Shown: piece by piece, positions 1-8,916 of the stretch
How the letters are laid out: the number at the start of each line of letters is the position of its first letter
Numbering within the stretch: the first letter of the stretch is position 1
NCBI RefSeq assembly: GCF_030580655.1
Contig: NZ_JAUQTB010000001.1
Location: forward strand, 372,001 to 436,000
DNA from: Paenibacillus lacisoli
GTDB taxonomy: Bacteria > Bacillota > Bacilli > Paenibacillales > Paenibacillaceae
DNA: 64,000 nt
Direction: 5' to 3'
Position numbers and translations under genes: made by a program
The notes under the pieces: model-generated
Database searches by the model: none
The model's input: only the letters and a program-made list of their open reading frames with translations
Told to the model about the DNA's origin: nothing

Positions 1-1093
1 CTGCAATGCCGACGTCAATCATCCGTTCTGGAAAGGCTTTGCTGAACGGGATCAATCCCGAACCGCTTGGCATCGCAGGAGTAACAGCGACAATCCGCCG
101 ATCCTGTTCCGCAAGTTCAATCAGCGTCTGACCGAATATCTCGGTATACATCGGATTGCCTACGGCTTTCAATGCTTTACCGGACTCAATCTTGTAAGGT
201 GACGCGCCGTGCCATTTGTGTGAATCTACCTCGGCAGGCTTGTAGCCCTTACCTTTTGTGGTCACCGCATGAACCAGAACCGGACCGTTCACGTTATCTG
301 CCTGATGGAAGGTCTCAATCAGTTTGCCAAGATCATGGCCATCCACGGGTCCCAGATAAGTAAAACCCAGCTCCTCGAACAGCACGCCCGGCACCATCAT
401 ATATTTCAGAGAATCTTTGACACGGCCAGCCGATTTGGCCAGCTTGCCGCCAATGGCCGGTATTTTCTTCAGAATCCCTTCGAGTTCATCCTTGGCACGC
501 ATATAATGCTTATCTGAACGGATCTTGCTCAGATAGTTATGCATCGCACCCACGTTTGGCGCGATAGACATTTCATTATCATTCAGAATGACCATCAGCT
601 TCTTCTGCTCATGACCGATATGATTCAAGGCTTCAAAGGCCATACCGCCTGTCAGGGCACCGTCACCAATGACCGCGATAACTTTATTATCTTCGCCCTT
701 AAGATCTCGGGCCAGCGCCATCCCCATAGCTGCAGACAGGGAAGTGCTGCTGTGCCCGGCTTCCCAGACATCGTGTTCACTCTCGGCACGCTTGACAAAG
801 CCGCAGAGGCCTTTATATTTGCGCAGCGAATCAAAGCGATCCATGCGCCCTGTCAACATTTTATGCACATACGCCTGGTGACCCACATCATAAATCATTT
901 TGTCCTGCGGGCTGTCATAGCAATAGTGCAGGGCGACCGTGAGCTCAACCACACCCAAATTCGATGCCAGATGTCCACCTGTAACAGACAGCTTCTCTAT
1001 CAAAAACTGGCGGATTTCCGCGGATAGGGAGGCCAGCTCATCAACTGACAAAGATTTCAGATCGCTCGGTTTTTGTATTTGTGGAAGCAGCAC
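1..1093 (-). CDS. dxs: 1-deoxy-D-xylulose-5-phosphate synthase, N-terminal part (runs off the window)
   Basis: Dxs condenses pyruvate with glyceraldehyde 3-phosphate using thiamine diphosphate, the first step of the cytosolic MEP isoprenoid pathway. About 364 of the usual 630 or so residues are present; the C-terminal half lies beyond the left edge. The N-terminus ([13 protein letters not shown]) aligns with Bacillus Dxs, and the thiamine-diphosphate motif GDGALTGG lies near residues 143-150. I chose the GTG start at 1093 because GGGGAG sits 6 nt upstream. It is the last gene of a run after xseA-xseB-ispA, 145 bp downstream of ispA, so a second isoprenoid enzyme is adjacent. Identity is firm. 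Confidence 0.95.
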   Translation of the reverse strand, partial: MLLPQIQKPSDLKSLSVDELASLSAEIRQFLIEKLSVTGGHLASNLGVVELTVALHYCYDSPQDKMIYDVGHQAYVHKMLTGRMDRFDSLRKYKGLCGFVKRAESEHDVWEAGHSSTSLSAAMGMALARDLKGEDNKVIAVIGDGALTGGMAFEALNHIGHEQKKLMVILNDNEMSIAPNVGAMHNYLSKIRSDKHYMRAKDELEGILKKIPAIGGKLAKSAGRVKDSLKYMMVPGVLFEELGFTYLGPVDGHDLGKLIETFHQADNVNGPVLVHAVTTKGKGYKPAEVDSHKWHGASPYKIESGKALKAVGNPMYTEIFGQTLIELAEQDRRIVAVTPAMPSGSGLIPFSKAFPERMIDVGIA

Positions 1094-1238
1094 GTCTAAC
1101 TCCCCGCTTTCCTGAATTGGATTTGTTGTACTTTTCCGCATACACAGTAATGCTCATTAATAAAAACTCATCAGTCATAATAAAGCCTATTATATCACAA
1201 TCAGACCGCTTTCAATAAAAGGGGACGATTTCTGTCGT

Positions 1239-2144
1239 TTAATGGTCTCGTTTCATCAGAAAATCCGCAATTTCCAGCAGTCGGCTTGGGTCAGGGATAT
1301 TCGCCGATGCCAAGGCACCTTTCGCCGAGGCCGTCAGACGCTCCACTTCTTCAAGCGAACGTTCCATACCGAGAAAATAAGGATATGTTACCTTTTGCTG
1401 CTCAACATCACTTTGTGTTTTTTTGCCCAGCTTCTGCTCGTCACCAATGAGATCTAGAATGTCATCCTGGATCTGGAAGGCCAGGCCAAGGTCCCGGCCA
1501 AAACGCTCCAGTGCCTCCAGCTGTGCCGGCTCACCACCAGCAGCTCTGCCTCCGGCCACAAGAGAGAAAACGATCAGGTCACCCGTTTTATGCAAGTGAA
1601 TGTACTGGAGCTGCTCCAGTCCCGTAACCCCCTGCTCACCTTCCATGTCAGCCATCTGCCCGCCGACCATGCCTCGCGCCCCGGCCATAACAGACAAATC
1701 CTCAACGATAGAGAGGACTGCATCTGCAGGAACGCTGTGTAAACGGGCTGCCTGGACTACGCTGTAGAAAGCATGAGTCAATAGAGCGTCCCCGGCCATA
1801 ATGGCCGTTGCTTCACCATAAACTTTGTGATTAGTCAGCTTGCCGCGCCGATAATCATCATTGTCCATAGCGGGAAGGTCATCATGGATCAGGGAATACG
1901 TATGTACCATCTCTACCGCGCAAGCAACCGGCAGTGCAGCTGCACGGCTGCCGCCGAGTGCTTCCGCAGCAGCGATGACGAGCAGCGGACGAAGCCGCTT
2001 GCCGCCAGCCATCAATGAATACTGCATCGATTCCAGCAGAGAAGACGGGACATCCCAGTGATCGGGAATGCTCGTCTTCAGCTGCTGTGTTACCTCTTCG
2101 GTGATCTGAGCCATATATTCCGCAAAATCAGGACGCTTACTCAA
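1239..2144 (-). CDS. ispA: polyprenyl (farnesyl/geranyl) diphosphate synthase
   Basis: A trans-prenyltransferase that condenses isopentenyl diphosphate with allylic diphosphates, normally to C15 farnesyl diphosphate, for quinone and undecaprenyl carrier synthesis. The 301-residue length is typical. Both aspartate-rich Mg-binding motifs are visible: DDLPAMDND (first) and DDILD (second), plus the GGKRLRP substrate-binding motif near residue 47. The start is a TTG at 2144 that overlaps the end of xseB by 8 bp, implying translational coupling. The gene order xseA-xseB-ispA-dxs is the Bacillus arrangement. Exact product chain length cannot be read from sequence alone, but context favours farnesyl diphosphate. 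Confidence 0.93.
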   Translation of the reverse strand: MSKRPDFAEYMAQITEEVTQQLKTSIPDHWDVPSSLLESMQYSLMAGGKRLRPLLVIAAAEALGGSRAAALPVACAVEMVHTYSLIHDDLPAMDNDDYRRGKLTNHKVYGEATAIMAGDALLTHAFYSVVQAARLHSVPADAVLSIVEDLSVMAGARGMVGGQMADMEGEQGVTGLEQLQYIHLHKTGDLIVFSLVAGGRAAGGEPAQLEALERFGRDLGLAFQIQDDILDLIGDEQKLGKKTQSDVEQQKVTYPYFLGMERSLEEVERLTASAKGALASANIPDPSRLLEIADFLMKRDH

Positions 2145-2397
2145 TCATTTCACCGCCAGTACCCTCAGTTGAACCGAACGGGCGCTTGCGGAGCTCACCG
2201 TCTTCCTCCACAATGACTTCAATTTTGCGCTCGACCTGCTCCAGCTTCTGGCTGCAGAGCTGAGATAATTTCATTCCCCGTTGAAACAGGTCAATTGCCT
2301 GTTCCAGCGGCACATCCCCGTGCTCCAGCTGGCCCACGATTTCTTCAAGGGCTGCCATCGCTTCTTCAAAATTCAGTTCGGTTTCATTCACCGCCAT
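2137..2397 (-). CDS. xseB: exodeoxyribonuclease VII small subunit
   Basis: The small subunit of exonuclease VII, which binds several copies to one XseA to degrade single-stranded DNA into oligonucleotides. At 86 residues it has the expected size and the family pattern, with LNFEEAMAALEEIVGQLE near the N-terminus followed by a second helix (LEQAIDLFQRGMKL). An upstream in-frame ATG at 2406 touches the AGGAGG ribosome site directly, so the ATG at 2397, 9 nt from it, is the likely start. It overlaps the end of xseA by 14 bp and the start of ispA by 8 bp, making a tightly coupled trio. Confidence 0.92.
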   Translation of the reverse strand: MAVNETELNFEEAMAALEEIVGQLEHGDVPLEQAIDLFQRGMKLSQLCSQKLEQVERKIEVIVEEDGELRKRPFGSTEGTGGEMIE

Positions 2398-3748
2398 GTT
2401 CAGCATCCTCCTTCATTCCCCATACCTGACAATCAAGCTGCCCATCACTTACCTTGATCTTGATCAGATCGCCGGGCTGTACATCATGCAGGGATTTGAT
2501 CAGTTTGCTCTCCTTCTCGTCGTAGACGAGGCTGTAGCCGCGGGCCATCACCTTTAGCGGACTCAGTGCGTCCAGCTGGCGCATGGCCGAGGACAACTGC
2601 TGGGACCGGCTCCGCATCATCCCCAGCATCCCATTCTCCAGCTGCCGGCGGCTGCTGTCGGTCTGCCGGCGCGCGGCCTTGATCTGCTCGCGCGGGTTAA
2701 ACCGCTCCAGCGCGTGCCGCAGCCTCGCGGTCTTCTCGGCGCTAAGACGGGACCGCGCCTCAACCGTGCGCTGCAGGCGCTGCCGCAGCATATCCAGCCG
2801 CTCCGCGTGCTGGAGCATGTACCGCCGCGGCTGACGCAGCGCGGGCGATCGCTGCAGCCGGGCCAGCCTCTCCCGGCTGCTCGCATGCTGCTGCCGCAGC
2901 GCTTGACGCAGACGGCTCTGCCGCTGCCTCAGCTGCTCCAGCAGCTCCGTGCGGTGCGGAACAGCCAGCTCCGCGGCTGCCGTCGGGGTGGCGGCCCGCA
3001 GATCGGCCGCAAAATCGGCGATCGTGAAGTCGGTCTCGTGACCGACCGCAGAGATCACCGGAATGTCAGATGTATAGATCGCACGAGCCACAATCTCCTC
3101 ATTAAATGCCCACAGTTCTTCCAGAGAACCGCCGCCGCGTCCGACAATAAGAACATCGGCTTCCTGTCTGCGGTTCATCACCTCAATCGCTTTTACAATC
3201 GAAGGCGCAGCCCCTTTCCCCTGTACCGTGACAGGGTAGAGCAAAATTTCTGCCTGCGGGTAACGTCGCTGAAGGGTTGTGATAATGTCACGCACGGCAG
3301 CGCCGGTAGGCGAGGTGATCACGCCGATCACCTTAGGAAAACGCGGAAGCGGACGCTTGCGGCCCTCCGCGAACAATCCTTCGTCCTCCAGCTTCTTTTT
3401 CAGCTGTTCATACGCAAGATAGAGACTACCAATCCCGTCCGGCTGCATATGGGTCGCATAAAATTGATACTGCCCGTCGCGTTCATATACGGAGATATTA
3501 CCCCGTGCGATGACCCGCGAGCCTTCCTTGGGCACAAAAGGCAGACGCTGGTTATGCGAAGCGAACATAATAGCACGCAGACGGCTGCCCTCATCTTTTA
3601 ACGTAAAATACATATGACCGCTCGAATGATGGGTGAAGTTGGAGATCTCACCACGAATCCATACGTCGGACAGCACCTGGTCCGATTCGAGCTTCATGCG
3701 GATGTACCGGTTCAGGTCCTTGATGGAATAAATTCGCTGTTCAGCCAC
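2384..3748 (-). CDS. xseA: exodeoxyribonuclease VII large subunit
   Basis: The catalytic subunit of exonuclease VII (single-strand-specific, bidirectional, cytoplasmic). The 454-residue protein has an N-terminal OB-fold (about residues 5-100, with WIRGEISN), then the catalytic domain with VITSPTGAAVRDI, VGRGGGSLEELWAFNEE and the AVGHETDFT block, then a long Arg/Gln-rich coiled-coil (about 280-400) for binding XseB. The best start is a GTG at 3748, 9 nt from AAGGA; a TTG at 3754 is an alternative but lies too close to that site. The gene follows folD by 12 bp, so the two are probably co-transcribed. Confidence 0.94.
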   Translation of the reverse strand: MAEQRIYSIKDLNRYIRMKLESDQVLSDVWIRGEISNFTHHSSGHMYFTLKDEGSRLRAIMFASHNQRLPFVPKEGSRVIARGNISVYERDGQYQFYATHMQPDGIGSLYLAYEQLKKKLEDEGLFAEGRKRPLPRFPKVIGVITSPTGAAVRDIITTLQRRYPQAEILLYPVTVQGKGAAPSIVKAIEVMNRRQEADVLIVGRGGGSLEELWAFNEEIVARAIYTSDIPVISAVGHETDFTIADFAADLRAATPTAAAELAVPHRTELLEQLRQRQSRLRQALRQQHASSRERLARLQRSPALRQPRRYMLQHAERLDMLRQRLQRTVEARSRLSAEKTARLRHALERFNPREQIKAARRQTDSSRRQLENGMLGMMRSRSQQLSSAMRQLDALSPLKVMARGYSLVYDEKESKLIKSLHDVQPGDLIKIKVSDGQLDCQVWGMKEDAEHGGE

Positions 3749-3760
3749 AGGCAAAGTTCC

Positions 3761-4618
3761 TTAAGCCAATCCGCAGGCACGCTTGGCCGCAATCAGTGTA
3801 TTTTGCATCAGCATCGTAATGGTCATTGGACCTACCCCGCCCGGTACCGGCGTGATGGGACCTGCTACGTCCTTCACCGCTTCAAAATCAACGTCTCCCG
3901 CCAGCTTGCCGTTATCCAGACGGTTCATGCCGACATCAATGACAACAGCCCCCGGTTTCACATAACCCGCATCAATAAAATTGGCTCGGCCGATAGCGAC
4001 AACCAGAATGTCAGCCTGGAGTGCAAGCTCCTTCATGTTCGATGTACGGGAGTGACACATCGTCACCGTCGCATTCTCACGCTGCAGCAGCAGGGAGACC
4101 GGCTTGCCGACGATATTACTTCGTCCAATGACCACCGCGTGCTTGCCGGCCATTTCAATGCCCGTACGCTTAATCAGTTCGATGACGCCAGCCGGTGTGC
4201 ATGGCAGCAGACTGTCGTCGCCGATCACCAGATTGCCGACGTTGACCGGATGGAAGCCATCCACGTCCTTTTCAACAGCAATGGCGTCGATGACCGCTTT
4301 TTCCTCAATATACTTAGGCAGTGGCAGCTGTACCAGAATGCCATGGATGTTATCCTGACGGTTCAGCTTGTCCACCAGTGCCAGCAGCTCTTCCTGTGAG
4401 GTTTCAGCAGACAGGCGATGCACTTCGGAATAGAAACCGAGGTCGTGACAAGCCTTCTCCTTGTTGCGTACATACACTTGAGATGCCGGGTCCTCGCCCA
4501 CCAGTACAACTGCCAGACCAGGCTGAAAGCCGTCTGCCTTCAGTTCGTTGACCTGATCACGGATACCTGCGCGAATCTCTTCAGATACTTGTTTGCCATT
4601 TATTATAGGTGCTGTCAT
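3761..4618 (-). CDS. folD: bifunctional methylene-THF dehydrogenase / methenyl-THF cyclohydrolase
   Basis: FolD interconverts 5,10-methylene-, methenyl- and 10-formyl-tetrahydrofolate in the cytosol, using NADP. The 285-residue length is standard. Family motifs present are [14 protein letters not shown], carrying the catalytic Tyr and Lys, the nucleotide-binding [10 protein letters not shown], and the C-terminal [14 protein letters not shown] signature. The ATG at 4618 has AGGGAG upstream. It sits between nusB and xseA as in Bacillus. Confidence 0.96.
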   Translation of the reverse strand: MTAPIINGKQVSEEIRAGIRDQVNELKADGFQPGLAVVLVGEDPASQVYVRNKEKACHDLGFYSEVHRLSAETSQEELLALVDKLNRQDNIHGILVQLPLPKYIEEKAVIDAIAVEKDVDGFHPVNVGNLVIGDDSLLPCTPAGVIELIKRTGIEMAGKHAVVIGRSNIVGKPVSLLLQRENATVTMCHSRTSNMKELALQADILVVAIGRANFIDAGYVKPGAVVIDVGMNRLDNGKLAGDVDFEAVKDVAGPITPVPGGVGPMTITMLMQNTLIAAKRACGLA

Positions 4619-4692
4619 GAACTACACTCTCCCTGTACCATATTGGAAAATAAGCTGTAACCCTTATGACGATGACGTTGATGACGATCTAT

Positions 4693-5145
4693 TTAAGACA
4701 AGCGGCTCTTCAGCTGCTCCACATCCTGAATCATCCGGCCAAGTACACCGTTAACGAATTTCCCCGATTCGTCAGTTCCGAAATGTTTGGATAATTCAAT
4801 GGCTTCATTGACGGCGACTTTGGCTGGCACATCCTCACGGAAGATCATTTCAAAAGCGCCCATCCGCAAAATCTGACGGTCCACACGAGAAAGGCGGCTC
4901 ATCTGCCAGCCCTTCAGATAATCCGTCAGCAGCCCGTCAATGGCTTCCTTGTGTTCCGAAGTGCCCTGAACCAGTTCCAGCACATAACTTCTCATGGCCG
5001 GTACATCTTTAATAACAATCTCTGCCTCGTTATCCTCAGCTGCTTCTGTCAGCAGCATTTCTACGGCTTCCGCCGCGCCTACTTCGTTCATTTCCATTTG
5101 ATACAAGCTCTGCACTGCGATTTCCCTTGCCAGACGTCTTTTCAT
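4693..5145 (-). CDS. nusB: transcription antitermination factor NusB
   Basis: NusB binds boxA RNA with NusE (ribosomal protein S10) to support antitermination on rRNA operons. The protein is 150 residues. The start KRRLAREIAVQSLYQ and the C-terminal block VAVNEAIELSKHFGTDESGKFVNGVLG are characteristic of the family. A strong AGGAGG precedes the ATG at 5145. A terminator-like hairpin separates it from the envelope-stress genes upstream, so it may head its own transcript with folD-xseA-xseB-ispA-dxs. Confidence 0.96.
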   Translation of the reverse strand: MKRRLAREIAVQSLYQMEMNEVGAAEAVEMLLTEAAEDNEAEIVIKDVPAMRSYVLELVQGTSEHKEAIDGLLTDYLKGWQMSRLSRVDRQILRMGAFEMIFREDVPAKVAVNEAIELSKHFGTDESGKFVNGVLGRMIQDVEQLKSRLS

Positions 5146-5217
5146 GTGATGCCTCCTACATTTTTACCTATTGATTGAATTAGTATTGTCAAACCAGTCC
5201 TGCACGGATTCAGCCAT

Positions 5218-5298
5218 AAAAAAACCTGTGTACGCTCCTCCAAAAAATCGGCGTCACGAGGCTGACTCTCTTGTTTTGGAGAACGCATATCACAGGGT
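5218..5298 (-). terminator. long-stem terminator after the asp23-amaP-DUF2273 genes
   Basis: The minus-strand transcript can pair CCTGTG...GCGT.CTCC with GGAG.AGCGT...CACAGG around a loop of roughly 35 nt, followed directly by TTTTTTT. It begins at the stop codon of the DUF2273 gene, so it probably ends the accBC/asp23 transcript ahead of nusB. The large loop makes efficiency uncertain. Confidence 0.6.
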
Positions 5299-5532
5299 TC
5301 ATTTAAAAGGCCGCCAGCGGTCATTGAGCCAGTTCCCCCATTCTCTCCAAGAGAAGAGAGATGCGAGTTTATGGTCACTCCGTCTGCCAAGCGTATATCC
5401 TATGAACACCACAAGTGCAAAGAACAACATATCCCAAAAACCGTACAGCAAGTAAATAAAGCCTAAAAAAACGCCGCCTGCTATGCCGAAAATCCGGCCT
5501 TTATAATTATCCCATATTTCTCTCCACAGCAT
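5299..5532 (-). CDS. DUF2273 small membrane protein of the Asp23 locus
   Basis: A 77-residue protein with two closely spaced hydrophobic segments (about residues 13-32 and 34-48), a basic GRRSDHK stretch and a hydrophilic C-terminal tail. It matches the DUF2273 family, which in Firmicutes sits beside amaP and asp23. Its role is unknown; context suggests it helps assemble or anchor the Asp23 envelope-stress complex at the membrane. It follows amaP by 15 bp and ends at a terminator. Confidence 0.8.
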   Translation of the reverse strand: MLWREIWDNYKGRIFGIAGGVFLGFIYLLYGFWDMLFFALVVFIGYTLGRRSDHKLASLFSWREWGNWLNDRWRPFK

Positions 5533-5547
5533 CCGGAAAGATCACCT

Positions 5548-6087
5548 CTATTCCACACGGCTCTTGAAGCTGGGCGATTGTGCCAGATTGGCGATATACA
5601 CGGATACATCGGAAACCGGGATACCTGTGATCTCACCAACATAATCATGCACGCCCTTCTGAACATCGGAAGTCAGAGACGGGATGGATCCTTCCCCGTC
5701 CACAACCGCGCGAATCAGAATCTCAAGACCGGATTCAACAACCCGCACCCGGGCTTTGACATCCCGCAGGCCGCGGAATTTGGAAGCAGCCTTCAGACAC
5801 AGATTCTCTACCGTTTCCATCGAAATCTGGATATCGCCAAACTCCGTGCGCTGATCAATGGAGGGCAGCGAAGCTCGGTCACGACGGACAGAAATATAGA
5901 AGAAACGGAGACTGAGGATGAAGAGCACCGCAGCGACTACAATAGCTGCTATCCATAGATTCTGTTCCTCTTGAAGGCTGATCTCATAAGGCATGGCTCC
6001 GCTCAAGAGGAGGATGGCGACAACGGATAGGATTCCGATACTTAAGCTGTAGATGAACAGCAGAAGCCTGTCTAGTATTTTAGCCAC
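5548..6087 (-). CDS. amaP: alkaline shock response membrane anchor protein AmaP
   Basis: AmaP anchors Asp23-family proteins to the cytoplasmic membrane. The 179-residue protein has two N-terminal transmembrane segments (about 8-29 and 46-67), followed by a soluble domain (GDIQISMETVENLCLKAA, then EITGIPVSDVSVYIANL near the C-terminus) that is itself an Asp23/Gls24-like fold. It lies between asp23 and the DUF2273 gene in the order known from other Firmicutes. Function in this organism is inferred from family and context. Confidence 0.85.
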   Translation of the reverse strand: MAKILDRLLLFIYSLSIGILSVVAILLLSGAMPYEISLQEEQNLWIAAIVVAAVLFILSLRFFYISVRRDRASLPSIDQRTEFGDIQISMETVENLCLKAASKFRGLRDVKARVRVVESGLEILIRAVVDGEGSIPSLTSDVQKGVHDYVGEITGIPVSDVSVYIANLAQSPSFKSRVE

Positions 6088-6116
6088 AACAGCACAGCCT
6101 CCTTGTAATATAGAGT

Positions 6117-6145
6117 AAACCCTCGACTTGAAGCGTCGGGGGTTT
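6117..6145 (-). other. stable intergenic hairpin between asp23 and amaP
   Basis: The minus-strand RNA pairs AAACCC.CGAC with GTCG.GGGTTT around the loop GCTTCAA. No run of U follows, so it is not a standard terminator. It may be a processing or stability element that uncouples asp23 abundance from amaP, or a weak attenuator. Confidence 0.5.
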
Positions 6146-6159
6146 TACGTGTCATACTC

Positions 6160-6567
6160 TTATTTCACCCGGCCGGTTTGATCAATCTCTTCCGTTCTCT
6201 CCGCGTTCTTGAATTGAACATCATGGATATGGACGTTCACTTCAACTACGGTCAAACCTGTCATATTCTCAATGGAGCGTTTCACATTACGCTGGATTTC
6301 AGTAGCCACTTCCGGAAGACGGTTGCCATATTCGATAATGACCGAGACATCGACAGCCGCTTCGCGTTGACCTACTTCCACCTTTACGCCTTTGGACAAA
6401 TTTTTGCGGCCGAGAAGCTCCGCGAATCCGCCCGCGAATCCGCCGCTCATTCCTGCAACGCCATTCACTTCCACCGTAGCCAGGCCGGCAATAATCTCAA
6501 TGACTTCGGGTGCAATCTGGATCTCCCCGATGTCTGTCCGTTCAAATTCTGTTGGCAATGAGCTCAT
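6160..6567 (-). CDS. Asp23/Gls24 family envelope stress response protein
   Basis: A 135-residue, abundant-type cytoplasmic protein of the Asp23/Gls24 family (B. subtilis YqhY), linked to cell-wall stress and, through its position beside accBC, to control of acetyl-CoA carboxylase. The family pattern is clear: GEIQIAPEVIEIIAGLAT, VNGVAGMSGG, VSVIIEYG and the C-terminal VNVHIHDVQF. Upstream in-frame codons exist, but the ATG at 6567 is spaced 9 nt from AAAGGTG and gives the natural N-terminus. It is followed by its membrane anchor gene. Confidence 0.87.
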   Translation of the reverse strand: MSSLPTEFERTDIGEIQIAPEVIEIIAGLATVEVNGVAGMSGGFAGGFAELLGRKNLSKGVKVEVGQREAAVDVSVIIEYGNRLPEVATEIQRNVKRSIENMTGLTVVEVNVHIHDVQFKNAERTEEIDQTGRVK

Positions 6568-6695
6568 ACCCATCCACACCTTTCGGAATATAAGTTTCGT
6601 GTCGCTCTGCGGCGGTGCGCTGGAGAGACAAGCGCACTTATTATTCATACTATATCATTTGGGTAACATTATGACAAACAAGGCGGATATGCCTC

Positions 6696-8039
6696 TTAAA
6701 TCTCGTTCTCCTCGAGAAATTTGATATCGAAATCACCCTTGATAAACGAAGGATGCTCCAGCAGCTTCTGGTGGAAAGGAATGGTGGTCGGAATTCCTTC
6801 GACCGCGAACTCAGCCAATGCACGCTTCATCTTGGCGACAGCTTCTTCTCTTGTAGGCGCCCATACGATTAGCTTTGCGATCATGGAATCGTAGAACGGA
6901 GGGATGCTGTATCCCGGATAAGCAGCGCTGTCTACCCGCACTCCTGGTCCGCCCGGCGGCAAATAAAAGCCGATTTTTCCTGGTGCCGGCATAAAGTTAC
7001 GGCTTGGATCCTCTGCATTGATCCGGCATTCAATAGCCCAGCCCTGGAAAGTAACCTCTTCCTGGGTGAACGACAACGGATTGCCCTCCGCCACGGAGAT
7101 CATTTCCTGAATCAGGTCAACATTAGTAATCATCTCTGTTACGGGATGCTCTACCTGAATCCGAGTGTTCATTTCCATAAAATAGAACTCCCCGTTCGGG
7201 CTCAGCAGAAATTCCAGGGTGCCTGCGCCGGAGTACTCTACCGCCAGAGCTGCACGCACAGCAGCTTCACCCATCCGCTGACGAATCTCTTCATTCAACA
7301 CCGGACATGGTGCTTCCTCAATCAGCTTCTGACGACGGCGCTGAATCGAGCAGTCTCGCTCGCCCAGGTGAACGGCATGACCATGCTGGTCAGCAATGAT
7401 CTGAATTTCAACATGCTTCATGCCCGTCAAATATTTCTCCAGATAAACGCCTGCATTCCCGAAAGCCTTCTCCGCTTCCTGCTGGGCAGTCGTAATCTGC
7501 TGGACCAGCATATCCTCGTCTTCCGCGATCCGGATTCCTTTACCGCCACCGCCGGCAGTAGCCTTGATAATGACCGGATAACCGATATCACGCGCGATCA
7601 TAACCGCTTCATCCAGACTGTCAACCAACCCGTCCGAACCCGGAATGACCGGAACGCCAGCATCCTTCATCGTCTGCTTGGCAACAGCCTTGTCGCCCAT
7701 CTTGTTGATGGCTTCCGGAGAAGGACCGATGAAGGCGATATTGCAGGAGTTGCAGATTTCTGCGAAATCTGCGTTCTCGGCCAGGAACCCGTAACCTGGA
7801 TGAATAGCATCACATTCCGTCAGGGTTGCAACACTCATCAGATTTGTGAAATTCAGATAACTGTCTTTGGATAAGGTAGGCCCGATGCAATAAGCCTCGT
7901 CAGCGAGTCGAACATGCAAGGAATCCTTATCCGCTTCCGAATATACGGCCACCGTTGAAATATTCATCTCACGGCAGGCACGAATAATGCGAACCGCAAT
8001 TTCGCCGCGGTTCGCAATTAATATTTTATGAAATTTCAT
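6696..8039 (-). CDS. accC: acetyl-CoA carboxylase, biotin carboxylase subunit
   Basis: AccC carboxylates biotin on AccB with ATP and bicarbonate, the first half-reaction of malonyl-CoA synthesis. The 447-residue length is standard. Motifs are the N-terminal [17 protein letters not shown], the ATP-grasp glycine loop [10 protein letters not shown] near residues 163-172, and the [14 protein letters not shown] catalytic block near 288. It is 48 bp downstream of accB, in the usual accB-accC pair. Confidence 0.97.
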   Translation of the reverse strand: MKFHKILIANRGEIAVRIIRACREMNISTVAVYSEADKDSLHVRLADEAYCIGPTLSKDSYLNFTNLMSVATLTECDAIHPGYGFLAENADFAEICNSCNIAFIGPSPEAINKMGDKAVAKQTMKDAGVPVIPGSDGLVDSLDEAVMIARDIGYPVIIKATAGGGGKGIRIAEDEDMLVQQITTAQQEAEKAFGNAGVYLEKYLTGMKHVEIQIIADQHGHAVHLGERDCSIQRRRQKLIEEAPCPVLNEEIRQRMGEAAVRAALAVEYSGAGTLEFLLSPNGEFYFMEMNTRIQVEHPVTEMITNVDLIQEMISVAEGNPLSFTQEEVTFQGWAIECRINAEDPSRNFMPAPGKIGFYLPPGGPGVRVDSAAYPGYSIPPFYDSMIAKLIVWAPTREEAVAKMKRALAEFAVEGIPTTIPFHQKLLEHPSFIKGDFDIKFLEENEI

Positions 8040-8087
8040 TGTATATCCTCCTTTGGAGTGACAGACACACGCTGTTCTAAAGTCTGA

Positions 8088-8564
8088 TTACTCCGGCTTT
8101 ACCAGAAACAGCGGCTGACCGTATTCTACGAGCTGACCGTTCTCAGCCAGTACCTCGACGATCTCACCTTTGACTTCAGCTTCCAGCTCATTCATCAGTT
8201 TCATCGCTTCGATGATGCATACGGTTGTCTTCTCACCGACCTTGGAGCCCACTTTAACGAACGGAGGGTTATCCGGAGAAGAAGCACTGTAGAAAGTACC
8301 TACCATCGGAGACAGAATTTTATGTAAGTTGCTGGGTTCTGCCTGCGGTACCGGTTCAGCTGAAGGTACGGAGGCCGGGTAAGCAGCTGGAGCTGCAATG
8401 GCAGCCGGTGCCGGCTGGATCGCCTGTACGCTGACAACTTCGGTTTTGCCTGGCTTACGAATGGTCAGGCGGGATCCTTCATTCTCAATCTCAAGCTCGT
8501 GTACGGATGTTTCATCCAACAGCTTGATCAGTTCTTTAATTTCACTCAACTTAAACATGAACAT
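8088..8564 (-). CDS. accB: acetyl-CoA carboxylase, biotin carboxyl carrier protein
   Basis: AccB carries the biotin that shuttles CO2 between AccC and AccDA. The protein is 158 residues: an N-terminal helix region ([17 protein letters not shown]), a flexible Ala/Pro-rich linker (about 55-80), and a C-terminal biotinyl domain with EAMKLMNE, where the lysine is biotinylated. The ORF extends upstream, but GGAG lies 5 nt before the ATG at 8564, giving the family-like start [11 protein letters not shown] promoter is visible about 250 bp upstream, so the 5' leader is long (around 240 nt). Confidence 0.95.
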   Translation of the reverse strand: MFMFKLSEIKELIKLLDETSVHELEIENEGSRLTIRKPGKTEVVSVQAIQPAPAAIAAPAAYPASVPSAEPVPQAEPSNLHKILSPMVGTFYSASSPDNPPFVKVGSKVGEKTTVCIIEAMKLMNELEAEVKGEIVEVLAENGQLVEYGQPLFLVKPE

Positions 8565-8812
8565 GTTCACTCCTTCAAGTTCTGCCGTCGCCCCTGGCGG
8601 CCCTGATCGCATAGACAATTCAGGCCAGTCAATCAGCAGCTGGACAGGTTGGTTTCGTGCAACGTCCCTGACCTGATGACCGTTCACCGTCCGGGCCGTA
8701 CTGATTCTATTGCAGCCTGTCCCTGGTTTAGTAAATGGACAAGCGCGTCACACAGTCATGCTCGCACCGAAAAAGGCAGCTGAGCCGCTGTCTAATACGA
8801 CATTCATTCTGC

Positions 8813-8841
8813 ATTATACGAAATATGTGAAATTACTGCAA
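8813..8841 (-). promoter_or_regulatory. probable sigma-A promoter of accB-accC
   Basis: On the minus strand a perfect TATAAT (8818-8813) lies 17 bp from TTGCAG (8841-8836). It sits just after the spoIIIA terminator and before accB, with no gene in between, implying an untranslated leader of roughly 240 nt. I recognise no known riboswitch in 8565-8812. Confidence 0.6.
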
Positions 8842-8864
8842 AATTTATTTTATCACTTGGTCAT

Positions 8865-8887
8865 AAAAAAGCAGCCTCCCCGGCTGC
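8865..8887 (-). terminator. terminator of the spoIIIA operon
   Basis: The minus-strand RNA forms GCAGCC-GGGGA-GGCTGC followed by TTTTTT. It is placed 30 bp after the spoIIIAH stop codon and upstream of the accB promoter. Confidence 0.85.
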
Positions 8888-8916
8888 AAATCCGCTCCGG
8901 GAAGGCAATTTATTTA

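Noticed and set aside
2714..3601. 295-codon plus-strand frame opposite xseA
   Set aside because: Shadow of the GC-rich xseA coiled-coil region; low-complexity Leu/Arg/Gln, no ribosome site.
8565..8687. 41-residue N-terminal extension of accB
   Set aside because: No ribosome site at the upstream ATG; the start at 8564 has a good site and gives the family length.
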